Below, piece by piece: positions 36,001-48,400 of a stretch of 64,000 nucleotides of DNA; positions within the stretch are counted from its first letter, which is position 1; each line of letters begins with the position of its first letter. The position numbers were made by a program, and so were the translations under genes. The notes beneath the pieces were generated by a model. The model saw nothing but the letters and a program-made list of their open reading frames with translations, searched no databases and was not told the origin of the DNA. The stretch comes from Certhia americana (taxonomy: Eukaryota > Chordata > Aves > Passeriformes > Certhiidae), in contig CM031859.1 in the NCBI GenBank assembly GCA_018697195.1, forward strand, positions 52,622,828 to 52,686,827. Reading direction: 5' to 3'.

Positions 36001-39000
36001 AATACACACACTTTATCATAAACAGAACTCAAATTTGTTTTAAAATTTTCTTTCCTTAACTAAACAATGATATATTTCAAAGTTAAAAATTAAATTATAG
36101 GTTTATAGGTGTGCTTTCCTAAAATTCCTGCACACTATCCCTGTTTATTAAGAATAGATGGAAAATTTTTTCCTATACTCTTCCTGTAAAAAAACGTGGT
36201 GGTTTGAATTTTTTCATCTGCCATTAGTTGGTTGTCAGGTGTAATTTTTGCCTTATTTTCCTTCAAAGCCAACCTAAATAATTCTGAAAAGGATACTCAA
36301 GCACTTAGCTATACCATTAATTTTCATGGAAAAATGCACTTTAAGGGAAAAAAAGAAAAGAAAAGGTGCAGCTTCAAGGTAACAGCAAGACATCAATTTT
36401 CTGTGTTTGAAATTAACATAATGTTTTACATAATGATCCTCTCTGCTGATCATTAAAATAACGTAGTTACCTCGGCAACTGGAACAGTCTGCAAATGTTA
36501 TCTAGTGATACATAACACATTCTAAAAATACATACAACAAATAAGGTCTGAAACATTATCATTTGGGGAGAAAAGTTTTTTCTTTCATTAAAATTACCTT
36601 CTGGTCTAAGCAGATTTTTGTGAGAAAATTTCAGTTCAATACAACTTTATTTTTATTCAAAACTGACTTTATTTGCTCAAAACTTGAAGACGTGATGCTG
36701 TTTCATTTCCTGACAATGGAAAAACTGTAGTTGCTTTTCAATTACAATTTCCATTTTTCTATAAATATTTCAATGGCAAGTGTTCAGGAAATAAAATTTA
36801 TTTCTAAAGCAAGTGTTGAATGCTTAAAACCTGCTGTAAAGCATAGCATATCAAATAATTGACTGAGGAATTCAGGGGATCTAGGGAGTTCACTGCTTTA
36901 GATCCAAATTTCTCCACTGTCATTGCTAGTACCCTTGTGTGTCTGTCCTGAACAACTGAGATCTAACGGGACTGAAATGAACCGACATTGGCGCCCTTCA
37001 CCGTTTTTCTTTTTCAAGCAAAACTCAATCAGCTGTGTTCACTGATAGTTTTGGGTGTCTTATAATGAATTCTTGTGTATCACTGATTTACTGAAAAGTT
37101 TTATCAGGTCTAGCTACCAGCACATCTCCCAGTAGAATGGAAAATTGCTCTGAGGTAGGTAACTTGGCTCATCGCCTTATTCAACTTCTCTTTCACTCTT
37201 CCTCAGTGTTGATGCTGTTACATTCTTGAAACATCTACTTCTCTCTGCCTTTGCCACTCACTGCCTGCCCTTCTTTCTCCTGGGAGTGTACTAAGGAATA
37301 CTCCAACTTTTATAGAATTTGCTAGAATTTTACAGAGAAGTTGTGTTAAAACAATTCCTTATAATTCAGATTATTTTTAAATACTAAATTTTAATTAATG
37401 TCAATATAATTTGCTGTAGAATTTGTTTGTTTAATTTGGCTAGTATTTACAAATTTTTTTCAGTTCATACCATATGGGATATCAAACACATCGATCTTTT
37501 CTGCCAATTTTAATGGTACTTCTTTGTGTGAAACCCCATCAAGGTTTACAAAGTGTATCAAAGCACTATTTTCAGTATATTTCAAAAGCTATTGATCTAG
37601 ATGTAATTTGTGTTGAGAAGTTTCTGAAGACTGCTAGGACATTGGTAATTCTTAATGCATTTGAGCATTCTGCCATAACTATTGGATTTTTAAACACTTC
37701 TCCTTTGGATGTTGAAAATCTGGTGACAAGATCATTCTGGGAGAGCATCTGGATACTGTGGTCCATTTATAAAGTATTGTTTCAATAGAGATAACAGGAA
37801 CTTTTCTTTGGAAGAAAGAGTCAGCCCTTTGTTTACAGATCTTTTTTTGCAAATACACAGCAAATAATCTCCTATTAGGATTTATTTTTACTGGAATTTA
37901 AGGGACAAAAATGGTTGTAACTATCTTGATTTTTGGTCAGTGACAGCAAGGATGTAACATAATTTGCATCTTCCTTACAGGCTCCAGTTTCAACCATTTA
38001 CCCTTCTGATTGCAACTCTTTTTGAGGAGTTGGCCACCTGAAAAAATTGGGGTCAAGGCCTTTCCTCAGGTTTGCATTGTGGAATTTGGTGTCATAGTGT
38101 TGCTTCCCAAATCCCCACTCCAAGCCCACGCCATGTTATGTCAGGACAACACTTAGGCACATATCTTTCCCTACTTTCACCCTTGTTGACAGAGAAAATC
38201 CAACTGTACAAACTGGGAGAGGTCTGAAAGGTATTCTTTTTGTCCCCTGAATTGGTGGATGGATGGAGTAGGACAGAACCTAAGTTTATCAATCATAGAG
38301 TGAGCTTGCCCTACAAAACAGGCAAAATTATCCTGGTGCAATTGAAGAGCAACTGTAAAGGCATCCATATCAATCTCCTTGACCAGAGAAGACATTGGGA
38401 CATAGCCTCACACATAAAGTTTTAAAGCCAATAATAAAGGTATTAATTGCACCATCAAATTTTATAACCATTCCTAAGACCTTTATCCTCTCTAACATCT
38501 AATGAGAGAGTGCACGCTGTCTGGGGTCATGATTAGCTCAGAAAAAAAGGAGAGATTAGAGTGTTAGACATTGCTGAGCAGATGGTTGATTACACAGGAT
38601 CTTAAGCCAAGAAATAAATATTCCAAGTACATCACATTTGGAAAATAAAAAAAATATTTAAATAAATCTTTAAATACCTGTGGAGATTAACAAGGATCTA
38701 ACTTTATGGTGTGTCAACATACATACCAGATGATGAATTAAAGAATGTGAAAGGCTTTCACATCTTTTCTCAGTTTAACAAAGCTCACTTGGTCAAAGGA
38801 CTGTGGGTCACAGGAATCCTGTGCATGTATATCCAATTCAGGAAACTGCAGGTGACTCATCTACATTGCTGGTAATCCAGTATTATTCATACTGTATTGT
38901 CTTGCATTTATTGATGCCCCAGCTGTTGCTATTTTTAGGAATGCAGAAATAATGAATAGTGTAAGTTTTTGTTTGGCTAGCTTTTTAAAGTTTGCATACA

Positions 39001-42000
39001 AAAGAGATGGAAATGTTGATCAAGCAATTTACAGAGCTGGAAAAATTACAGGCTTAGTTTGTAATAACCAACTCCTTACATCACTAGGAAATTATAAGTA
39101 TTTAACCTATATTTTTGAAAAAAATGCTAGCCAAAAATCATAATGTTTTCTCTACTCTGTAGTTTGATATTTGGTTGTTTTTATGTGATTGAGTTGGTTT
39201 GTTGGTCCCAGAGCAGGGTTTGGGGGTTTGTTTTGACATTAGCCACTTTGCTAGGCATTACCCTGAGGATACATGTTTAGAATCTCAACTATCCCACCCC
39301 ACCCCCCCACCACCACTTCACTCACATTCTTTGTTACAAGAAAGACACTTCACCATTTGGAATAAGGATGAATGCAGAGCCCTTTAGAGAGAAGGCTGAA
39401 CCAAGAAGAATTATAATCTGTCTCAGTAGGTGGTTGGACATGATGAAGTTTCTTGCCTCTGAAGAGAAATCTTAAAATGACTCTAAGTATGGCATTATTA
39501 AGGTATGGTATTTGTGTACTGTTTCATTGATTTCTGTTTGCAACTTTTAGTTTTCTTCCCTGCAGACTCTGCCTGGAAGTGGATGATGTCTCCTTCTGCT
39601 TGTAATGTTTTCTTGATTGATTTCACCCCCACTGATACCTGGGTATGTGCAAACTTGTGATTGCTAGGCTGTGTCACAAGGGATTAAATAACACTAAACC
39701 TACAAGAACTACATTAGACAATATTCCTGTGACTGGCTCAGTCAGGGAGCAAAGAATTCTGAAAATCCTGGGGCAGGAGCCACAAGCATAACATCACAGA
39801 TTATGCTTGTAACTGTGGATGTGGAGACCACCTGTTCTAGAATCATGTGTACATCAGCAGAGAAACAGATTTCTGCTTGCAAGTGGCATACAAGTCTCAT
39901 GTCATGAGACTCCAGTGATAAAATTTCAGTCTGAAGAATTTTTTTCTTCTTTCACCAATCTTGTCTGTTTGTGTCTTCTCATATCTTGCTTTCACGTGCC
40001 TTTTTTCCAAACACATGTTCCTGTTACTGTTTTCTCTGTTTTCCTTCTGCTTTCCACAGCTCTCTTTTCTTGTTTTCTTCAGCAGGTGTGTTGGGAAGCA
40101 TATATAAAAAGATGCCCTTTGTCTCTTCCAGCAGCTCTTCTTTGCCACCTTGACAGTCTTGACTGCTATCAATTAGTCACATGAAAATTGCTCAAGAGGG
40201 ACACTTTATTTTTATTCCAGAATATGACAGGTTTGTCATAGTCAAAAGTACTCTTTTGGTACCCCAGTTAGGAATCACACAATATTAGATATTATATCTG
40301 AATACTTGTAACCATGTAATGGCCACACAGATACAGCTTGTGTTGCTCATATGTTATTATTTATTTGCACAATAGGAAATTTGCCTAAAATTTAATGTTA
40401 GGTTTAATATTTATCATTGGATGCAAAATAGAAGTGATGGAAAAGATGAAATAAAAAATTTTGAAATTGTCTCATGATTCCATATCTGAAAGTAATGCAA
40501 AAACCTAATGACTCATTAGTAGCTGGACTAATGCTTTTAATCCCTGACAGAGGTCTCGCTGTGATTTATTTTCTACCACTGGCTTAGTTGTATTTGAAGA
40601 AATGCTGGGACTAAAGCACTCTTCATATTAGTGTGAAGGTGTTTCTTGCTGGTGATTTAAAATTTTATAGAAATAGGAAATAAAAGCTAAAAATGTTAAA
40701 GCTGGGCAGCAGAGCTACTAAAAGCTACAGCTGGGCTGACACACGTAGAGGAAAATCCTGTCAGGTTAAAAACAGAAACATGTTCCACCCATGGATTAAC
40801 TTTATATCTAATCCACTCATGTTCTGCCACATGGCACACTACCTACACACACAAACTGTGAGGAAGAGAACAGAGGGTACAAATTAACGGTAGACCTTAC
40901 TTCCTTCCCATCCATTTCCATAGTTCTGAAATTAAACAAACCTAGAAGTGCCCAAACATTTTCCAAACTATAGTATATCAGTTATCTGCACAGTCATGTT
41001 TCTGAGATTTACAAGTCAGTTTATTCACTCTCCAGAACTATCCCTTCTGACTTCTGTAGGCAGCATATTATGCTGAAAAACTTCTGAAGTCAACATCTGT
41101 TCAGTGCTATGGATTTACATATTTGCTTTGTCTCTGAAATGACTTACATATCCATCCTTCATGAAAAACAAACTCCTTTTGGGAGTCTTCTGAATAGAGC
41201 TTCTCACTGTACATGTACTTTCAGTACTGAAACTTAATTGAAAGCTTCAAAACTTTCAATAAATTTTAAGATGTTTAATTAGATCAACAGGGGGCTGATT
41301 CTTCAGAGGCTTTATCTGTTAAGTGAGTTTAAGGCAAATGCAACATTTAGCAGTCCTGCACAAACAGCAATTTAGACTTCCTCTTCCAAGGAAACTGCAC
41401 TTGAAATCCAATCACTGGATTTCATATTTAAGACTAAGTTGCCTTTTCACAATTTTTCTGTTACAACTTTATTATGATTAAAGACATAAAGAGTAAATTG
41501 AAGCTCCCACTATGGTTTGTTTGTTGTCTTTAATTACCACTTCCCACAACCCTCCACTTCGGCCACTGGTAGTTGGAGAAGAAAGAAGGACGTGCAGCAA
41601 AGTGTCTGTCCGTAGCATTTGCCTTTCCCCCTTTCAGCACAGCTAGACCATAAATGGGTCATTTGTGGAAGTGAGAATAGCCTGAAGCATTTGTAGAAAA
41701 CATTTTCCCGTAGCACCCCTGGAAGCAAAAGGGTCAACCCAAGATTAGGAATTGTACCTCTGCCTGCAGTTGACTTGGGCAGCTTCTAAGTGAGAGCTTT
41801 TAGATGGAATGAGGTGCAGAGATATGTGCTGTTCAATGATGGTTCTTTGCCAGGAGTTAATTAGTAAAGACTGCTTTAAACCTACACTGATTTATGCCAG
41901 ATAGGGTGACTTTAAAGTTTTTCAGTGCTTGTGAGAGGTCAGGCAGCAGCCTAAATTAGAGTCGGCATTTCATAAAATACAACAGATAACTGTTTCAGGC

Positions 42001-42282
42001 ACCCTGAAAACATTTAATTCAAATAAATGTTTTCCTTCTACTTGTAGGATTTTGCTGGAATGTTGCACCATTGCTCTAATCCTCCTTATGGCTTCTTGGT
42101 TTTTAGGAAAGAGACAGCGTGTCTAATTACTTGATTAATGAAAAATGTACAAAACATTTTTTTGTTTTGCAAAATGTGTTTCTTACAAAAGCTGGAAGTG
42201 ATGAAATTGCTGAAAAACATAAGATACAAGAGAACTGGTAAGCGAAATATTAACCTTACAATTAGACAGTTCCTAACTTCAG
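33061..42282. other. non-coding stretch between second CpG island and TMEM244
   Basis: AT-rich sequence with a TA/TATG microsatellite at about 34017-34120. The longest open frame, 104 codons at 37474-37788 plus, has no family resemblance that I recognise. The right part could include the TMEM244 3' untranslated region if the more distal AATAAA at 41468-41473 (minus) is used. No other exon is supported. Confidence 0.6.
34017..34120. repeat. TA/TATG-rich microsatellite, two blocks
   Basis: Alternating TATATATG/TATATACA text occurs in two blocks separated by ATGAATTCACCATATTTAC. It is likely to be variable in length and able to form hairpins. Confidence 0.9.
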
Positions 42283-42288
42283 TTTATT
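42283..42288 (-). other. TMEM244: TMEM244 candidate polyadenylation signal
   Basis: AATAAA on the minus strand (TTTATT on plus), 73 bases beyond the stop codon. A second AATAAA lies at 41468-41473. Which one is used cannot be told from sequence. Confidence 0.4.
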
Positions 42289-42360
42289 TTAGTGACAATA
42301 GTAATTTTAATGAAACAATAGAATTCACATAGATATAAAGACCAGTTCTATGACTCCTTT

Positions 42361-42455
42361 TCAAAAGTCATCTAGAATTGGGTAAATGAAGTTGTCTTTG
42401 AACAAGAAATATGCCAAAATCTGTCCTCCACAAATCATTGAAATTACTCCAGATC
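42361..42455 (-). CDS. TMEM244: TMEM244 exon 6 (terminal coding)
   Basis: The acceptor TTTCTTTCAG precedes 42455. The exon completes a Gly codon, then reads SGVISMICGGQILAYFLF, the fourth membrane segment, and ends with a charged tail (KDNF...LDDF) and TGA at 42363-42361. Confidence 0.92.
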
Positions 42456-45400
42456 CTGAAAGAAAAAATATGGTTGTTTTATATGGTTATGTTTTGTAAG
42501 TGGAATACAAACTTTATGATAACAATTTAAACTGACATTTTTTTAATCTTCAATTAAACAAACAAAACCAAAAAATGGCCTTCTTAAACATTTTACCCAA
42601 GGCTTTCACTGCTTACAAAGTTATCAGCCTCCAAAACTGCTACTGAAAATCAGATGTAGGGCAAGGAATTTATTTATCTCTCCCTCTCATTTAGGAATTT
42701 ATTCCAACTGTTGATCATTGTTATCCATAATATAAGAAAGAACAGAAGACCATCCTTTTCCCTTAACTACTGTTTTTCAAGATAATCTACTTTTCATATA
42801 AAAATCTATACTTCTAATTTTACAGAAAATTAAACATTCAGAAATGTAGTTTTGTCATTCACTTTGAGGAAATGTTATGACTGAAATACATCTCATCTAT
42901 CATAAGTACTTGTATGTTGTATCCCTTTTACGAATGCTCTCCCCTCAAAACCCCTCCCCCATGTACATAATACTTATAAAGCTTGACTGTTTTTTTCCAT
43001 TGCTTTTAAGTGGCTACAACTTTCGACAACTGTTTTTTTGATATCTGAATTGAGATAGATTTCATCTTATTATAGAGGATATAAGTCACGATTAAGTCCT
43101 GAGATTAGTCAGGAATTAATCATAACTTATTTCAAGTCATATGTCTGCTGTTTGTTTGCAAGACAAGTGTAAGATGAGCATATCCTGGCCTTAAAAAAGA
43201 GGATTTTTCTAAGGTGAGGCAAATTCTAGTCCAGCACTATTTACCTGTGTCATTAAAAGAAGTATGAATGAAAAGGCTGTACTTCTTCTTTAATGTTGAC
43301 AATTCTCAAGTTAGTGAGCCAACAGACATTTAATAGAAATATTGCATATTATAAATATGTATTTTCTACATTGATTTTAGCAACTTAAACTTTAAAGAAT
43401 GAAGTTATACCTAATGCCAGCCACCAGTGTAACATCAGAGGGAATTCAGACATAACTGCAAGAAGAAGAAAAGTAAAAATGTAAATTTTAAAACAGTAAG
43501 AATGGGGATGAGTAAGCAGTGCACTGTGTTGTCAAAAGTCTGCTTAGTTATGTTTCATAGATTATATGTTTTATATGTATTGAAATGACAAATGCTTTAG
43601 GTCCTGACCAGCACCTGGCGGGTCCACACGCAAACTGACTCACATCCCCACTGTGGGATAACTGCAGGGCCATTCTTTGACCCCATATTGCCTCCCCCAA
43701 AGAAAGCTGACAGAGGTTTGAAGCACACTGCATTACCCTGACAGTTCAGGGTCAGCCAGCAGAGGTTTGGCTGGCCATCTGAAGGAAGCAATGATAAACC
43801 TGGGGTTGTTGGGACATCAAGATGCATCACCTGATATAATGACAGAAGCTAACTCCCTGTAAAATATATGTACAAACAGAGGGGGGTTTATTGGTATTTT
43901 TTGTAAATTCCATGATTTAAATATAAAAAATTATTAATGAGGAATAACAGTACTTTAAATTCCAGAAAACCAAATTTAGTAGATGAGAAATTATGCTTAA
44001 TTTTTTAAGAAGTCTCTGTTGGTCTCTGGCTTAATTTGTCAGGGAACTGGGGAATCTCCCAACTGTATAAAGTGCTAAAAGACAAATGGAAAAAGCAATG
44101 GAAAATGGAAGATTAATCTCTATACAGTAGGGAGGGCATTCTCATTTGTCAAAAATATTTTTCTTTTCCTGCATTCTAGAATAAACATATTAACCTCATT
44201 GTTTTAAGAGAAAAAAATCCCCAGATAGGGTCTGGCAAGGATAGAGTTAAAATATATTTCCTAATTAGCCATAGAAGCCTTCTGCTAAACAGCATGAGAA
44301 GAGGGAGCATATTACTAGGTGTTGGCAAAAAGAGATGATGAGTCTTCTTTACTAATTCTTTTATTTTTCTTTTCTTTAAGGGAAAGAGTTTTGTGGGGGA
44401 AAAGGAGTTTCAGTGTCAAAATGCTTCATTTTCCTCACTGAGATTTAGTTCAAATGATCTAACTTAAAACCTTTGCACTAACTTTGCTGAAGCAAAACTC
44501 TGTTTTCACTCTGAACTTGAGCTAAAGTGTTAATGAGTAGTTCTTAAAATATCCAGACATAAACAACTATTAATGTCTTGTTTTGAAAAAAACACACCTC
44601 TCCGATGCAGAAATTGTAACTAGCCTGGATCTGTTTCATATGAATTGTTAGAACATGAACTAAACCTCTGATTTTTTAATAAGAATATAATGGTTTAAAA
44701 TTCTGCAACAAATCCAGAATTAAGTTCAAAATGGGAGGATTTAAATAGAGCCATGAGTCAAATGGATGGAAAATAGAGATACACATGTATTCAGCTTTAG
44801 GGAAAATTAGATGAATCATAGTGGATTTGTTCTTCAACTTGAGATACCATGCAAATATTCAGCAGTAAACCTACTTACCGACCGAAGTTATGATGATATG
44901 AATAATAGTAACTGTTACAGCATAGTCCCAAACCCATTCTTCCACAACCAGGGCAAACAGCAGACCACAAACGAAGAAAGTTATTTCCAAGGATATCACA
45001 AGAACTGAAAATGAAAATAGGATATTTTCACCAAACACGGTTTTGAAAGACTTCTTCTCATATTCCAAACAACAGCAATAAGAAGATGAAGTATCTGAGA
45101 TAGTTATGTAGATTTTCCTACAAGATCACTGAGTTCAGTTTTGGGCCCCTCACTACAAGACACGCATTGAGGTGCTGGGGTATGCCCAGAGAGGAGCAAT
45201 AGAGCAGGTGAAGGGTCTGGAGCACAAGTCCTTTGAAGAGCAGCTGAGGGAGCATGGTGTTTAACCTGGAGAAAAGGAGGCTCAAGGGGATCTTATCTCT
45301 CTCTCTACAACTGCCTGAAAGGCGGCTGTAGCCAGGGGGGGATCAGCTGCTTCTCCCAGGCAATCAGGAGGAGTAGAAATGGTTATTAGTTGTGCCAGGG

Positions 45401-48400
45401 CAGGTATAGAGTGGGTATAAGGAATTTTTTTTTCACAGAGAAGGTTGTGAAGCTTTGGAACTGCCCATGGAAGTGGTGGAGTCTCCATCCCTGGAAGTGT
45501 TTAAAAAAGTGTGTGGATATAATACATGAGGATATGGTTTAATGGTGAATGTGAATGTGGTGATGGTGCCACACTGATGATTGGACTTGATGATCCTAAA
45601 GGTCTTTTCCAACATAGAGGGTTCTGTGTTTCTACGATTCTATTAAATATTATGCTTATTTTTTCCTTACAAAGATAATTTTTTTGCCACAGACATCTGC
45701 ATGGGTTGTTACCTGATTTCCCTATAGACTTTAAAATGTTAGATGTTCTATATAAAAATATGTAATAACAGGATTATCATCAGTGATAAGACTGCAACCG
45801 ATTTATATAGCCTAGAAGAGAAATTAAAAAAAAAAATTTCCTTACGGAACATCCACAATCTTTGCTTATGATGCCAAATAGATTTGTTTGGTACTGACAG
45901 GTAAATTTTTTCTCAAACAAAAAAAAAAAGTGTGGTTAAGTGAGGTAAAAAAAGCGTGGTCTTATTCTTGGTAAGAACCCTCAGAGCTTCCTCCCTTCAT
46001 TATATCATATATTTATATGGTATATGTACCAAAACATCTACATCTATATCTCTCTGTATATATATTTCTGTCTCAATATAATTTAAAGACAAGACATAGA
46101 AAGGGAGATAGAGCAGAGAGCCTACAAGATGAGCAGTGGCAAAGCATCCCTACAAGCAGGAGCCTGGCTCATCTTGGTGCTCTTACCTGTGTGGCTATTT
46201 GGGCTGGCAGGGGCTTCCACGGAAAATATGTGATGTCTCTTCTAGCACTAGTCCCGAGTTCACATACAACAGGCCATAAATATGAGTTTGTAATTCAGAT
46301 AATTGTCCATCTAAATGCAATTTCTTCTTCTTTTTAAGTACGTGGGCATATAAAAGTAATGTTTTTTGGAATTATTTCTTTTTCTTACTGTTGTAATAAC
46401 ATAATCTCTATGATTGTTGTAGCTGACAGTAGAGAGACCATGTTTTTATTTTGCTCAAGTTATGCAGTGAAATTTACTTTGGCAGCATTTTATGCCCTTC
46501 AATTTTATTCTTTAATTTAGAGAGTCTATTACTCCCTACTATATGATGGATCTTTCAATGTGCTGTTAAAAAAAAATCTAAGAAAAATAAGAAAAATGTA
46601 ACTGAGAAAACCTCATGTGGTTAGGAATGTGGGAAATAACACTTAAAAAATTAATGTTTCACAATGAGTTATATCATGTTTTGTATATTATATTTCATGA
46701 ATGCCTTTAAATTATGCCACTTATTTTGTAATTTGGAAAGGGTTTTTAATGTAGGCAAGTGCTCTGGAAACTTTTTTACAAAACTGGGTGTCCAGAAAGG
46801 ATACCTCATTTCTGAGCTGATTTCCTTCTTTATTTTGAGATTATCTTAAAACAGAATTCTGTTTGTAACAGGAATGAGGGAAACTCCTGAGTAAACAAAT
46901 TCTCATTTGCAACAATATTTAGACATCTTCATTCTGACTCTATACCCTTAGATTTTAAACAGATGCTTGCTCTTATGTCATGTGTTTCCATGTAATTTTC
47001 ATGGATGGACAGAAAGCAAGATGGAATACTAATTGGTGGTATGAAAAAGCTGCTGTCTTTGGCACATAACCATGTTGCATCACACTAACTGATAAAATTT
47101 GGGGAAAAAAACATGTTGAGATACAGTAAATACATTTTGCCCTAAAAAGTAATTCTAATGGAATATTCTTTACCTTTTTTTTCCACTGGTATAACATACA
47201 TGATCTTTCTTCATCTGAAATCATTATTAACATTCTATAAACATCCATGCAATTTTATTACTCTTTTAACCTACAAATTAACCAATTTACTTTTGAGCTT
47301 TATGTATTTTACTGCCAGATTATGAGGTTTGCCTTTGTAAAATAGATTACAAATCTGGTAAAAAATGTTATGTATGCATGTAATTTTTTAGGAATGACAG
47401 TTTAGGAAAAAGAATATCTCTTGACAGCATCAGAAGAATTGCAGAAATTTGTATTAGGATATATACAGATACATTTAGGGATTGAACTACAATCAAATTC
47501 TGATATTTTATTGCCTACTGTATTCAAGCATTACCAAAGCAAAATTGCCATTAGCTAAATGTGACCCGTTTCTCAGATCTGAATCCAGTAATTCATAAGA
47601 AATTTGCTGCAGTATGAAAATTAAATTAAACAACTTTGTGGAGGAACTTGATGGAGAATACGTAATTGTTCTGCAATGAAAATGAAGCATCCTGGCAAAG
47701 CAGGAAATTTTCTTCTGATGATGAAAGATCAGAAGAACTCAACAAAAAGCCTGAAAATCACTTGAATGATAAGTAGCAGTACAGAAATACGAAGCACTGG
47801 CAAGATGCATAAACATTTAATTGCGGTGTAGTAAAAATACAGAAATCATTGGTATTACTAAAACAGCTTTAAAATACTGTCCATTGGAAGACAAGTTTAC
47901 ATCCATATGCAATTGATTTTCTTGAGTGAGGAAAAATAAAAAGAGAAACAAACTTCAGTTACCTAAATAATACGGGTTAATCCATGAGGGATTTGTTTTA
48001 AAATCAAAAGGTGCCAAACCATCCAACATTTTAATCCTGTGGAAATAAAATGAATAAATTTAAACAGAGAGTTTTAGTACTCTCTTAGTGATTACATGAC
48101 ATATTACGAGTGTTTTTAAATAGGATTTCAAATGGAATGCTCTGGGTTTTTATAAGCTCTCTAAGTCCCATTCTGAGTTGTGGTTTTGCCCTTGCTCACT
48201 TTTATTTAAGATGTTTGGTACTATGCATGCTAATCAATAACTTCCTAGGGGCATATAATTTGTCTTTTTCATTGACTATAAAATCTTCATTTTCCTTTTT
48301 TTCATGTCATCTTTTATCTTATGTTCATTAATTTGTATGGTTCAACTGCAAGGAAGAATATTAGAACCAACATTTTACATTAGTTTTGAGTCTCCACTTG

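Noticed and set aside
37474..37788. 104-codon plus-strand open frame preceded by a TTTTTTTCAG acceptor-like sequence
   Set aside because: I do not recognise the product, no partner exon with matching phase was found, and T-rich acceptor lookalikes are common in AT-rich DNA.
39819..40184. 121-codon plus-strand open frame with an overlapping minus-strand frame
   Set aside because: No recognisable motif, and frames are open on both strands, which fits chance in T-rich sequence.
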